64,000 nucleotides of DNA from Mactromeris polynyma. Its lineage: Eukaryota; Mollusca; Bivalvia; Venerida; Mactridae. The DNA lies in contig JASFXZ010000020.1 of NCBI GenBank assembly GCA_032209605.1, positions 1,991,501 through 2,055,500 of the forward strand. Direction: 5' to 3'. Below are positions 1 to 11,415 of the stretch, piece after piece (position 1 is the stretch's first letter; every line of letters begins with the position of its first letter). The notes under the pieces are model-generated. The model did not search any database. It was not told the DNA's origin and saw only the letters and a program-made list of their open reading frames with translations. Both the position numbers and the translations under genes were made by a program.

Positions 1-1046
1 ATAAATTCAGGTATGTTTATCATGTGGATCGAGTATGGAAATTGTAATTAATTCAATACATATAGTCGGATATTTAACCAGGGACCCTGATTATAACGTA
101 CTAGTTGCACTCGGCACTCAAATTTCATATCACTAAATTTGCTATTATGAGTCTGATAGGGACTCGTATGGAGTGTGAAAAATGTATTCAGCTGAGTGCT
201 GGATATTATTTGTGGCCTATTTTCTTTAGAGATTTAAGTGCAATATGAGGTCTGTGAGTAAATATGAAGCCTGAATGAGGAGCATGCCACTAAAACCATA
301 TCATTACTCCCATATCTCATAATTACCAAAATATCTCGACGGAAATGGACCAAAAAACACATTCAGCATTTCACATTTTTATGCATTTTCAACTTAAGAC
401 TGACAACAGTAAATTTTGTGATTTGAGTGCTGAGTGTAAGTCTCTGTTATAATCCCAGGTCCTGGTGTTATCTTTCTGTGAATCGTCGGCCATGAAGCAT
501 TTGAATAGTTTTTTCTATTCAGATATTTTCAGTTACAGTGAGTGTGTTTGAAAAAATCTACTCAATTATTTATCCATTAAGAGTAATGTAATTGAATGTA
601 TGATATTTGAGTGTACTATAAGACGTGGGAGTACTTACTAAGTGTGGCACTCAAACCTAATAATTATCTCACAATCACACTAAAATCTCAAAGAAAATGG
701 ACCAAAACGAATATACAGTAATCGTTTAAGATTTCCATCCTTTTTCCACACTCTAATTTCCACGGACTTATAAGAGTATATTGTGTGATTTGAGTGCCGA
801 GTGTAAGTATCAGTTATAATTCATGGCTCAGGACATTATGGAAACTACCACAGTTTTTCCTGTATATCAAAATATATATAAACACACTGCCAAGAAAATT
901 CTTTAACACCTTGCAAAAATAATTAATTTTTTTTTCTAACAAATTATTTCCTGTATCAATGACCATGATAGGTCAGTATTAAAAGTGTCTATCTTTATAC
1001 TAGTAGGCTGTCACGGCATTTTCAAGAAATAATGTTAATATTTGCA
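1..1046. repeat. Upstream region with a diverged internal duplication
   Basis: I see no gene here. Two stretches, about 280-475 and 620-835, are diverged copies of one another: both carry a block reading AAATGGACCAAAA followed some 100 bases later by TTTGTGATTTGAGTGC or a close variant and then GAGTGTAAGT. The region ends in a splice-acceptor-like TTTGCAG at 1041-1047, just before the first propeller gene, so part of it may be a 5' UTR intron of that gene. Confidence 0.5.
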
Positions 1047-1069
1047 GAAAAAATTAACCAAGCAAAAAT

Positions 1070-2764
1070 ATGGGCTCTATAGTCTCTGCAAAGGCCGCTG
1101 ATGAACGAGCAGCACAGAAACAGATGATGATGAGAGAAAAACGAGAAAAGCGTCGGAAGAGACGATTCATGAAGCGGCAATCACAGAAGTTTGACAATCT
1201 GAAATATGACGAAGCAGGTGCTCTGTTCTATGTGAACGATAATGATGAAAAGATATACATAGATGATTATGGTAATGAGTATTATTTGGATGAAAAAGGT
1301 GAACAATTTTACTTGGATGATAACGATGAGCCGTATTACCTCGAAGAAGGAACTAAATACTTTCTGGATACTGCTGGAAGGAAATATTACTTTGATGAAA
1401 ACGGGGAACCCATTATAGCTTCAACCCATGATGATGATAATGATGTTGACAACAACAATGTTGGATGTAAAACACAAGATGGCATGAATAGTCAGCAAGA
1501 TGATGAAGATTTTATTGAACTGAATGGAGAGGAATTAAGACTAAAATCCCCTGTCACACCCCCTGATACAGGCTTCAAGTCTACACAGAACAGACTCAAA
1601 GAAACCACAGGAACAAGCTTCTGTCTCAGTCGCAGAAATTATACCCCCAGAGACTCGAATACACAAAGCTTCAAGAGCTGCTCAGAATGTAAGCCAAGTG
1701 TAGAAATAATTGATCACAGAGACAGAGATACAGCCAGCTTCACATCGGAAGAAAATCCAACTTTTGACAGCACCTTGTCATCGTACTCAACTCTATCATT
1801 CATGCGATCTGAGTATGAGATGGTGATCTCAAAAACACCCGATTATGTTAAAGACACAAGTAAAGAGTCTGAGACAAGGATTACAGCGCAGCTTGAAGCA
1901 GAAACTAAGATGCTCAATAAACTTCTAAATCAAGAAAAGGAAAGGCAAATTTTGCCAGCAGGTCGATCATTCAGTCAAGTCAGAACCTTTATTGTCAAGA
2001 CTGAGAGCGATACAAAAGATTGTATCATAGTTGATTCCATTTTTTTATCAAATGGAAACATAATCTTAGCTGATGGAAGCAACTTTAAATTCAAACAATT
2101 TAATGAAAACTTAGAATATATTAACAGCCTAGACATAGATGAAAGGCCATATGGTGTGTGTGGATGGAAGGATGACATTATTCATGCAACATTTCAAAGT
2201 CGAATATATGATGGTATCAAAGTACTGAAAGCTACCATAAGTGCAATTACAGTTACAAAAACAGTAAGAATAACATCCGGAGTTCCATACGGCATAGCAC
2301 GGAGTCACCAAGGTCTAGCAGTCGTGATATCATCGAAAGATGGATGGCAAATTCATCTTATGACCTTGCAAGGACAAATATCTAGAGTGCTGAAACTTGA
2401 CAATGAAGGCATGAAACCGTTGATGAGTCCACATTACATAATTGTTACTAATAAGCTGATTTTTTTTGTCTCAGACAGGGGCAGTAACTCTGTATACAGC
2501 TTCAATACAAATGGTAAAATCCTCTCGGAATATAAACAACTTCGAGAACCACTAGGCATCTGCAGTGATAACCAAGGATCATTGTTCGTGGCAAGCCCGG
2601 GAGTTGTGCATCAAATATCAGAAACAGGGGAGAGAATCAAAGCATTAATGAGAAGGGAGACAACTGACTTTGCTCCAGTCAGTGTATGTTATGATCCTCA
2701 AGATTGTCTTTTAGTGCTGGCAGGGAAATCCAACACTGTGATCGCTTTTGAAATGAATGATTAG
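1070..2764 (+). CDS. N-myristoylated-type NHL-like beta-propeller protein, 564 aa
   Basis: A single open exon starts at the ATG at 1070, a short way after an acceptor-like TTTGCAG. The N-terminus MGSIVS fits the N-myristoylation pattern (Gly2, Ser6) and is followed by a strongly basic stretch at residues 23-40, so I infer a lipid plus polybasic membrane anchor. Residues about 45-115 form roughly seven imperfect 10-11 residue repeats rich in Tyr, Asp and Gly. A low-complexity linker and a short charged helical segment (about 267-292) lead into a C-terminal domain (about 305-564) with recurring short strand motifs such as WQIHLM and SDRGSNSVYSF. This resembles the six-bladed propeller of TRIM2/TRIM3-type NHL proteins, but no RING or B-box is present. 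The gene at 3436 is a paralogue of the propeller part. The specific function is unknown. Confidence 0.8.
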   Translation: MGSIVSAKAADERAAQKQMMMREKREKRRKRRFMKRQSQKFDNLKYDEAGALFYVNDNDEKIYIDDYGNEYYLDEKGEQFYLDDNDEPYYLEEGTKYFLDTAGRKYYFDENGEPIIASTHDDDNDVDNNNVGCKTQDGMNSQQDDEDFIELNGEELRLKSPVTPPDTGFKSTQNRLKETTGTSFCLSRRNYTPRDSNTQSFKSCSECKPSVEIIDHRDRDTASFTSEENPTFDSTLSSYSTLSFMRSEYEMVISKTPDYVKDTSKESETRITAQLEAETKMLNKLLNQEKERQILPAGRSFSQVRTFIVKTESDTKDCIIVDSIFLSNGNIILADGSNFKFKQFNENLEYINSLDIDERPYGVCGWKDDIIHATFQSRIYDGIKVLKATISAITVTKTVRITSGVPYGIARSHQGLAVVISSKDGWQIHLMTLQGQISRVLKLDNEGMKPLMSPHYIIVTNKLIFFVSDRGSNSVYSFNTNGKILSEYKQLREPLGICSDNQGSLFVASPGVVHQISETGERIKALMRRETTDFAPVSVCYDPQDCLLVLAGKSNTVIAFEMND

Positions 2765-3435
2765 ATATTTGTAAGAATAGATACCGAAAATCAACAAAAA
2801 AACGTTATTTACTGACTAATATTATTTCTTTATTGATTAAGTTGTCTTTGCATGAAAGAAGGTGTGACCATTATGACACGACAGACATACATTATTCTTA
2901 AATTGCTAAAACAAAATCGTCTGCCAGCACGGTGAACCTTGATTATTATTCTAAATCAGAGCTGAACAAAAAACTAACAACAGTCTTGCTTTATGCTCTG
3001 TTAACTTCCAATAGTACAAGAAAATCTTTAACACAATAGTTTTAAGAAAGCAGCTGATATTTGACACCACACACTTGTACCTTACACAATATAAATTATA
3101 CTTAAGTACCAATTAGTTGAATTTAAGGCAAAGTTAAATGCATTTGCGGACACATATTGACAAACTGCCGTTGTTAGTGATTTTAATGATGATGAAACAG
3201 TATTTGTAGATTAATCTCAGAAATTTAATACAGGCAATCAATGTACTGGAATTAATTAGTACACAGGATTTCAACAAACTGAAATCTGATTTTAATTTCA
3301 CCTCAATTTTAACATTGTGTGACTTAACTATAACTCGTAATGTAGGAAAAGAAAGCAAACAAAATAAAATATACGGAATAATAAACTTGGTAATAAACTT
3401 ATTTCGTCGAGGTGGTTACGGAATACATTACATAC
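2765..3435. other. Intergenic gap between the two propeller genes
   Basis: This is AT-rich sequence with no open frame of note. It must hold the 3' UTR of the upstream gene and the promoter or 5' UTR of the next. An AATAAA lies at 3363-3368, but it is only about 70 bases from the next start codon and I do not assign it. Confidence 0.4.
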
Positions 3436-4350
3436 ATGGGCGGCTGTTGTTGCAGCCATAAAAAAAAGAGGAGAGTGAAATGGCAGGAAGTGGACGAGGA
3501 ACCAGAAGTGAACAGATTCGTGAATCGAGAATGGAAACCAAAAGTAGTCAAGAAAAAAATGCGACACGCTATCCCAGAAGGCTCGTTCGGTATAAAAATT
3601 CTTGATGACGAACATGAATGTAATGTAACGGGAGCCGCATTTCTGCCGAATGGATACATATTCATCGTGGATCAGGCAAACAAGAAGCTAAAAGTCTTTG
3701 ACAAAAAATACAAGTTTGTTACCAGCGCACAGATGCCGTCAAACCCATTTGCAACCTGCAGTATTCCACAACAGCTGTATGCGTATGTGACATTTCCGGC
3801 ATCAAGTCGAATACGGCAAATTGAGGTTCTCAACAATGATATGAGAAGACTCGAGACAATTCAAACAGTTGCGAAATGTACAGCTATTGCCAGCAACAAA
3901 TTTGGTGGACTGGCTGTTTCAATAAACATAACAGGAAACCAATGGCAAATTCATTTAATGAACTCTAGCGGAAAAATCCAAAAACGCATTCTGGGAGAGA
4001 ATCTTTTCCTCAACCCCGAACATCTGGCAATAACGAACGATTTGAATCTCATCATATCCGATCGTGGAAATAATACTGTCTTTCACATCACACCTGATGG
4101 CTATGTAATATTTGCATACAAAGAAATTAAGGGGCCACTGGATTGTTTTGTAGATAAATTGGGGTACATATACATCGCTGGACCGGAGAGAATACATCAG
4201 TTAAATGAACATGGGGATAGAGTTCAGTATTTGGTAAGCAAGGCGGACATTGGGTTCGCTCCGTCATCGCTGGCTTACAGAGAAAAAGATGAGATGATTC
4301 TTGTAGCAGGAAGATCTGATAAGGTGAAACTATACAGTATGAAAAGTTAA
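3436..4350 (+). CDS. Dual-acylation-type NHL-like beta-propeller protein, 304 aa
   Basis: The first ATG of the open frame is at 3436. The frame extends upstream only through a GTG at 3412, which is unlikely as a start in an animal. Starting at 3436 gives MGGCCCSHKKKRR: Gly2 for N-myristoylation, Cys4-6 as likely palmitoylation sites, and a polybasic run. This is the layout of dually acylated plasma-membrane proteins. Residues about 50-304 form a propeller-like domain that shares WQIHLM, SDRGNNTVF, G-P and FAPSSL motifs in order with the upstream gene, so the two are tandem paralogues. The Tyr/Asp repeat region of the upstream gene is missing here. There is no RING, B-box or coiled coil, and the function is unknown. 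An AATAAA lies 249 bases after the stop. Confidence 0.8.
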   Translation: MGGCCCSHKKKRRVKWQEVDEEPEVNRFVNREWKPKVVKKKMRHAIPEGSFGIKILDDEHECNVTGAAFLPNGYIFIVDQANKKLKVFDKKYKFVTSAQMPSNPFATCSIPQQLYAYVTFPASSRIRQIEVLNNDMRRLETIQTVAKCTAIASNKFGGLAVSINITGNQWQIHLMNSSGKIQKRILGENLFLNPEHLAITNDLNLIISDRGNNTVFHITPDGYVIFAYKEIKGPLDCFVDKLGYIYIAGPERIHQLNEHGDRVQYLVSKADIGFAPSSLAYREKDEMILVAGRSDKVKLYSMKS

Positions 4351-4598
4351 ATGGTCATGCATAATCCATTCACAAACTAGCTAACTCAAGACTGTTAACA
4401 TTTTAAGAATGCAAAACTAAACCGTTTTCATACTCGACAACCGAACGTGAGTTGGACAGTTGAAATTGATTCCCATAATTGAAAAAATAATCTGACAACA
4501 AATGCTACTTGTTAATGTTCAATATGATTATAAATATTTTTAGGAGAAAATCGTATTTCATATGAACTAGAGGAATGGTCAAGTATATAAGTGACATT

Positions 4599-4604
4599 AA
4601 TAAA
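4599..4604 (+). promoter_or_regulatory. Possible polyadenylation signal of the second propeller gene
   Basis: AATAAA lies about 250 bases after the stop codon at 4350 and before the first mobile-element boundary at 4859. It is placed by position only. Confidence 0.35.
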
Positions 4605-4677
4605 TTTAGGAATAACCACTACTAGTCCTGAAGATAGCTTGTCTTAGTTGAGACCAGTAGAGCTGTTATTGAATAGG

Positions 4678-4858
4678 CATAATGCATATCAACGATTTCA
4701 ATATATCGGATGAGAAATATCGACGATACATCTATTTATCAAGTAAATTTTACTAAAATGTCATTTACATGCTTGCAGTTCATGATTTCATCTATCTTTA
4801 CTTCCAGTTATGTCTTCCCATACTCATGTATTACTTTGACCATCTTATTACCTCACTA
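4678..4858 (+). repeat. Left half of an old repeat interrupted by two MITEs
   Basis: This matches 15178-15365 in order and orientation (shared blocks ATGCATATC, ACTAAAATG, TTCATGATTTCAT, AGTTATGTCTT, CATCTT, CCTCACTA). The match then resumes at 6696 after two inserted elements. Confidence 0.7.
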
Positions 4859-5837
4859 CAGTTAAACTTCGGTAACTCGAGGACGCTGGGGTCCGTCGGA
4901 AAACCTCGAGTTAACCGGTGTTTCGAGTGACCCGGGGTTTCCATCATGTGTTTTTTTTTAAATGTTTATTTTCATAGTTTGTCACACGTTTACCAGTTGT
5001 TTCATATTTTTTCATAATTTCATATTTCTATTTGCTATCTTTCCTCATTAAAATAAAAGTAAAGACAAATTATATAAGAGTTGTACAGTTTACAGAATGT
5101 ACTTGTAGTACTTATTGTTGTTTTACAGACGACATAAAGTTCATGAATATACGTGTTCAATCCGGATGTTTTGCACCGTTATATTTATGCATCGTGAAAA
5201 TCGCTCCTTAGTTGAAATGTATTACACATGTACATGCAGATGTGAAAATAAAAATAAAACAACTCTAAAACGTTTTATTGTTTCATCTAAAGTTAATACA
5301 GCTGATCATAGCAAATATACATTTGACAAGTGAGCATAGTATGGTACAAAAAGCACATAAAAGATTCCGATGTGTGTACGGTAAGGCCGGGTTTTAATCA
5401 CATGTGTTTTACTCTCTAAATTCTCGTAATTATAGTCTCATCATTATCGTCTCAATTGGCCTTTTTAATTGATATCTGTATGTTTTGTGAAAACTGCGCT
5501 AATCGTTTTTCACACCTCAATACTTGTCCTTTTGACGGTGATTTTGCAAGTTTTACAACTCGCCGCGAAAATTTTAACACCTTTTCATTGTTTGTTTATT
5601 TGGAGCTCCCATTTGAAAAATGTGTGAAAATGTGTCCTCGAGTTACCAGTTAGATATTGTGTATAGTTTGTGTTCTGGGGACCGGCATGTGTGCTCGAGC
5701 TCTCGACTTATTTCTGCTCGAGTTATCTGCGGTAAATTTATATGAAAATAGTAGAAAAAAGTCCGGGACTCTGCCATTTCCTCGAGAAATCCGGGGTTCT
5801 CGAGTTGTCGCCTGTTTGAGAAATCGAAGTTTAACTG
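4859..5837. mobile_element. pogo/Tigger-like MITE, TA target duplication
   Basis: The element begins CAGTTAAACTTCGGTAACTC and its right end read in reverse begins CAGTTAAACTTCG, each next to a TA (4857-4858 and 5838-5839). The subterminal regions on both sides are rich in CTCGAG-type sequence. CAGT-starting inverted repeats with a TA duplication are typical of the pogo/Tigger group. It is 979 bp with no transposase frame, so it is non-autonomous. The related locus at 15364-15365 shows the empty TA site. Confidence 0.75.
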
Positions 5838-5846
5838 TATTATGAA

Positions 5847-6695
5847 TAGGGATGTCAACGAATATTCGAATATTCAAATGTTCGTTTTATCTTCGAATAT
5901 TCGAATCCTGTTTCAATATTCGAATATTCGGAAAAATATACTTAATAAAAAAATTGATGAAAATAAAATTGTTGTTTGTTTATTTATTGCCGACCCCGAT
6001 TTGTGTAAGATAGTATGAGAGTAATAAAGGATGTTGTTGTTGTTGTTGGTGTTGAAATATACGCGCTTGTAAAAGTGTCATTGTGTATATTGGGGGGTGC
6101 TAATATAATCGATAATCCATTAATTACTGACTGTTTTTAACAGTTAGATAGTCCATAGTCTCAAATAGAAGAAAGTAGGTGTTTAATTGTCGGTAATTTT
6201 GTTGTTGACGAAAGGTGTAAAAAGTAGGCAGTTAAAACCATCGACAGGGACTTGAATTAATGACTCGCTTTTTAATTAAGGAAGATCAAAGATGTAATTG
6301 AGAAAAGAAACATGCCTAAACAATGGGGTAACGGGAAACAACATAATTTACATACTAATTTTTCACGTAGGTCATATCATCCAATTCATGCTTTATTTGC
6401 AAACTAATGAACAATTGACGAAAACAGAACATATAAACACTTCACAAAGATATTCATAAACACGAATTTTGGCATTCAGAAGATGATATGTTAACTGCAA
6501 TAACTTCATTCGTCAGAGTCTTAACTTCCGGTGAAAACAAAAGTAGAATACACACAGCACGTAAGGAACTTTGGTATATGAAATTTTATTTTTTTAATAA
6601 TTTTGTCTAAGTTGTGTCGATCGAATATTCGAATATTCGTTCGAAATGAAAAACGAATATTCGAATACCTGATTTGCTATTCGTTGACATCCCTA
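5847..6695. mobile_element. hAT-type MITE with perfect 8-bp target duplication
   Basis: Terminal inverted repeats TAGGGATGTCAACGAATA begin at 5847 and end in mirror form at 6695. They are followed inside by many CGAATATTCG palindromes. The 8-bp ATTATGAA occurs at 5839-5846 and again at 6696-6703, a perfect target-site duplication of hAT length. No transposase frame is visible. The left duplication overlaps the end of the pogo-like MITE, so this insertion is the later one. Confidence 0.85.
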
Positions 6696-7280
<585 letters not shown>

Positions 7281-7589
7281 TCAAGGCTCTAGAATTTTTT
7301 ATTTAAATACAGTTGTCCTGGACATGTGTACATGTTGAATTCGACTTGTCCAGCATGGGAGGCTAGTTGTACAAGCATAGAATAAGGTATGGATTGACAG
7401 TTAAGTAGGCGTGCATAACAGACTTGTCCTAGACTACGTCCAACACAACTGTTGGACGTCAGGCTAATGGATTTCCAAAGACCTGCATTTTCTATTACTT
7501 TTATCTTTATACATGGCGGTCAGTTGACCAAACCAGTTTTCCTGGTATTAAATATCAACCAGTACTAACTTGCCCTTTTACAAAAAGAT

Positions 7590-7740
7590 GACAACTTCAC
7601 CACATGATCAGGGGTGAAGGACAAATGACTAGCCAAAGGTCACAGAAGAACATGACCTGCCCTGCAAGAGACTCGAACCTTGACCTCCTGGGCAACAGTC
7701 TGGCGCTCTTACCACCGGACCTAACCAAGCAGACTCATAA
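7590..7740 (-). mobile_element. tRNA-derived SINE fragment
   Basis: The reverse strand reads GGTTCGAGTCTC (B-box like) preceded by a tRNA-like AGAGCGCCAGACTG. The cloverleaf is imperfect and it sits in an NKAP intron, so I call a SINE head, not a tRNA gene. Confidence 0.5.
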
Positions 7741-8399
7741 TCATTTTATATCTGTATAACATTTGTACCACAGACTACAGTACATGTATGCAGCAGTAAA
7801 CCAGGGTCAAGTCTAAAGTATTAATATGTTATACACTGTTTGTTTATCTTACTACACCATATTTGCTTCTCAAAATTAAGTAATGTCAATATTGAACGAT
7901 ACATTAAAAATGTAAAACCTGAAAAACACTTTTGATCACTATTAGAAACGTAATTAAAACCATCTACTACCTAAATTGTCTGATTAATTTTGATTCAACA
8001 AAACTCTCTGCTGTTATGGTGTTCTCTATTTTGTTCCGGTTTTTAGTCATTTTTTATTGTAGATGTCTTTAAGGGGACGGGTTGCATTTTGAGAGAGGAA
8101 AGGGCTACGGGAAATGAGAGACTAATTTATGTGATAAAGTATTAATTTATGTGATAAAGTATTAATTTCTGGTAACAAACCTTGTATTTGTAAACTATCA
8201 GAGATTCAGACACATAATTGACAGATGAGGATTATGAAATATGTGGCCTTCTGTTCCGGGCTGAATAAATTAAAGGATCTTGTACGACGGGAATTTAACA
8301 CAGATATATATGGGAAAATAGAATTATAGTTTTCAACAAGAGCGCTGATCATCGCAAAATACGCCCGGACAAGACCTATTAATATAATCATAGGTAAAT

Positions 8400-8580
8400 T
8401 CTATAATTAAAGGGTGATAACTCCAGAGTGACTTGAGCGATATGGCTTGTTATCAAACTTGTCCGATATATTATGCCCATACACATTCTGACCAAATTTG
8501 GTGATGATTGGACAAATGCTTCAAAAGTTATTGATCCCCCATTTATGAACAGATGTGCATCCGTGGGACCTGCAAGCGTC
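8400..8580. repeat. Probable dispersed repeat in NKAP intron
   Basis: This sequence (GATAACTCCAGAGTGACTTG and following) has the look of a short dispersed molluscan repeat. There is no second copy in the window, so this rests on my recollection of the type and is weak. Confidence 0.25.
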
Positions 8581-8656
8581 TGATTAACCAATTTCGGCAA
8601 ATTGGCACTTTTCGTTATTTCAACACCTTTGTGGTAGTTACTTTCACACAATGTCA

Positions 8657-9176
8657 CCTCAGTGCTAACACCTTGCAAGCGTCTCAGAAATACATGCCCA
8701 CAATATCACCTCAGTGCTTACACCTTGCAAGCGTCTCAGAAATACCTGACCACAATGTCACCTCAGTGCTTACACCTTGCAAGCGTCTCAGAAATACATG
8801 ACCACAATATCACCTCAGTGCTTACACCTTGCAAGCGTCTCACAAATACATGACCACAATGTCACCTCAGTGCTAACACCTTGCAAGCGTCTCAGATATA
8901 CCTGACCACAATATCACCTCAGTGCTTACACCTTGCAAGCATCTCAGAAATACATGACCACAATATCACCTCAGTGCTTACACCTTGCAAGCGTCTCAGA
9001 TATACCTGACCACAATATCACCTCAGTGCTAACACCTTGCAAGCGTCTCAGAAATACATGACCACAATATCACCTCAGTGCTTACACCTTGCAAGCGTCT
9101 CAGATATACATGACCACAATATCACCTCAGTGCTTACACCTTGCAAGCGTCTCAGAAATACATGACCACCATTATG
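8657..9176 (+). repeat. 52-bp minisatellite, 10 copies
   Basis: Exact spacing of CCTCAGTGC at 8657, 8709, 8761, 8813 and onward to 9125 gives a 52-bp unit repeated ten times with few substitutions (mainly CTTACA/CTAACA, AATACA/TATACC and AATGTCA/AATATCA). It lies in the NKAP intron between exons F and G. The period is not a multiple of three and no long frame runs through it. Confidence 0.95.
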
Positions 9177-9611
9177 GCGGATGATAAACTTTTACTCTTG
9201 AGACTCCCAAAAGTTATCAGGGACTCCAAAATTTGCATATAAGGGAGTCCAAGGACCACAATTTGAAAAATCCAATGGAAAACACTGACATATGTATTAA
9301 AGTAGATACTCTTGATTTTTTGTAATTTATATTTATTGGTGATAAATGCCTTTGTAAAGATTTATTCTACACTAACGCAATGTTACTTCTCTTATATGTT
9401 TCCCCAAAACACTTGTACACAAGTCCGATTTACATATTTTCTATCCTGACCAACACGCCGAGTAAGCTCTAACATAGGATACCTGCATCACACTCGTGTT
9501 TTGCATTTCTTAAATCTCTTCAGAAAAGGTGTGAATACATCTGTATGAAGGTATTAACATGACATTTTCTCAAGCATATTTTGAAAAAAAGAAGAAGACT
9601 GTCTACCTTTA
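9177..9611. other. Intron sequence, nothing recognised
   Basis: AT-rich intron of NKAP. I see no gene, repeat or motif worth naming. Confidence 0.4.
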
Positions 9612-9736
9612 AAAAGTGGGCGGGGCATAATCAACCTAGGACCAATCATATCCATCTGTCGCACAATCATACAAAAGTGGGCGGGGCATAATCAACCTAG
9701 GACCAATCATATCCATCTGTCAAATATGATTGGTCC
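9612..9736. repeat. 61-bp direct duplication plus 13-bp hairpin
   Basis: A block starting AAAAGTGGGCGGGGCATAAT occurs at 9612-9660 and again at 9673-9721, a 61-bp period. The second copy runs into an inverted copy of its own end: GGACCAATCATAT at 9700-9712 and ATATGATTGGTCC at 9724-9736 form a 13-bp stem with an 11-base loop. The structure ends 29 bases before NKAP exon F's donor side. Confidence 0.85.
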
Positions 9737-9765
9737 TCATTAATATAACCTCATTATACACTTAC

Positions 9766-9886
9766 TCTTTCTGTGACAATCCACCTGCTGTCGGTGCAAA
9801 TGGTTTTGGTCCAAAATCATCATCTTCATCATCGTCATCATCATCGTCGTTGTCATCCTTGTCAATTGATGTTTTAGCAACATGCT
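9766..9886 (-). CDS. NKAP: NKAP exon F: acidic run
   Basis: The minus-strand exon lies between acceptor TTTTCAG and donor AAAGA|GTAAGTG. It encodes a long Asp run followed by DFGPKPFAPTAGGL. Both phases match exons E and G exactly (two bases in, two bases out). This corresponds to the linker before the conserved C-terminal domain in NKAP. Confidence 0.88.
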
Positions 9887-10848
9887 CTGAAAAGTGATGA
9901 TGTTGCCATTACTGTGAGATATACCAGAATATACCAAAAGAAATACATATTTTATTTCATAGAGGAATTTCATAACAGACAATTTTTACAGCTAGAACCG
10001 TCAATCACTACTTCTTCATTTCGCTACATCACGCATATTCAAATTAACATGAATGCAAAATTCTCCTGAATGCTAAAATTTGCGATTTCAAAACACCAAC
10101 TTTATCCAGAACTTGGTCCCTTTTAATGCAGAGGAATCCCCCAAAACTTACCTCAGCTGACCGTCCACTCAACTGAGTTTCCACTCAAACCTTTTATCAA
10201 GAAGCAAACTCAAGTACAGAGTTCTACAGACCAAAATCAAATGTTTGAGTGAAAGTCAACGTCTGAGTTGAGGTTTCCCAGAATATCTCCCTGAGAAAAG
10301 CATTTGATGACAATATCAAATAATATAAATGAATTATCAAATTTGTTGTTAAATTTATTTAGAGAACACAGGACAAGGGCAGTTAGAATTTAAGAAATTA
10401 TACTATAATTCGACAACCTTCCATCAGAATACTTCATATCATATGAAATAAATATCAGGTCCCGATGTAACTTCTTAGACTTGCCAGACATTTGGTCAAG
10501 GCTAGCGAATGTGCAGAAAATAATCAGAATAACTGCCATCTGGTGTATACGTTTATGTTTTCGCAAAATCAAAAAGCTGGTAATTTCAGACGTGTCATAT
10601 TGAGTATTGTCATATTGCATAGTCAAAATATTTTATTCACCAAACAAGGGATTTTATGCTGGCTGATATTATCGTGACTTCCTTAAATTCTCAAAATTTG
10701 CTAATAAAGTAAAACCTCAACCCTTGGGACTCTTGAAAAAAACTGGTCTAATTATTGAGGTGGTCTTCATATTGAGGTTGAATAAAGAGCAAAATAGTGA
10801 CTAATAAATTGTGTTCTTAATTTTTATTTCCACTCATACCATACTTAC
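9887..10848. other. NKAP intron E-F, with a possible MITE remnant
   Basis: No gene is visible. About 10703-10785 contains GTAAAACCTCAACCCTTGGG and an inverted-like GAGGTTGA near its right end, which looks like a decayed CAGT-type MITE. Confidence 0.35.
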
Positions 10849-10973
10849 TTTTCGACACTTCTACCCACTGGTCTTCATCATCACTCTTCTCTTCATCATC
10901 AGAGTCACTACTTTCCGTCTCTGACTTCTTCTTCTTCTTCCTCGACTTCTTAGACTTATGTTTAGCTTTTTTA
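10849..10973 (-). CDS. NKAP: NKAP exon E: Lys-rich then Ser/Asp/Glu-rich segment
   Basis: The minus-strand exon lies between acceptor CATTCAG and donor AAAA|GTAAGTAT. It encodes a Lys-rich stretch (KKSRKKKKKS), an acidic Ser/Asp/Glu stretch and EDQWVEVSK. NKAP proteins have the same order of basic and acidic low-complexity blocks. Phases agree with exons D and F. Confidence 0.88.
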
Positions 10974-11415
10974 CTGAATGAGATAAAAAATATGAAATTC
11001 AAAGTCTTGTCAAGATTCAAATAGATATTGTGAGAGGTAGATGAGTATTTAGAAGTACAGGAGTGTCCACAGAGCCAAATCCTCGATCCTGAAAACAAAA
11101 ATGGTGGTTTGGGGGCCATAGTTGACCAACATTATATCCGAAACCATTGCTAATGATCAATAAGAAAATGCAATAATAACTTCTACTAATCATGATCAAT
11201 ATACCTGACTGCATCCTAGATTCTTAAATTCTTATCATTTTGCCTGCGAAAACACCTTGTTCCCTATTGTAGGCTTTTTAAAAAATACATTTGTACCCAA
11301 TTCCGTCTGTTCTGCAGCAGATTCGACCCTACGCCCCCCCCCCCCCACCCCCCTCATAAAACTCATGGGATTTATATTGATTTGAAAATCAATCTCTGGG
11401 ATTCTGAATCTGGAT
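10974..11415. other. NKAP intron sequence with a C-homopolymer
   Basis: 11334-11346 is 13 consecutive C, then A and six more C. No gene is seen. Confidence 0.5.

Noticed and set aside
3412..3435. Upstream extension of the second propeller protein
   Set aside because: It would start at GTG; the ATG at 3436 gives a far more sensible acylated N-terminus.
8657..9176. Could the regular 52-bp array be a CRISPR array?
   Set aside because: The whole unit is repeated with no unique spacers, in a eukaryotic intron.
10492..10677. Overlapping small frames on both strands in the NKAP intron
   Set aside because: Typical chance frames in AT-rich intron; no splice or domain support.
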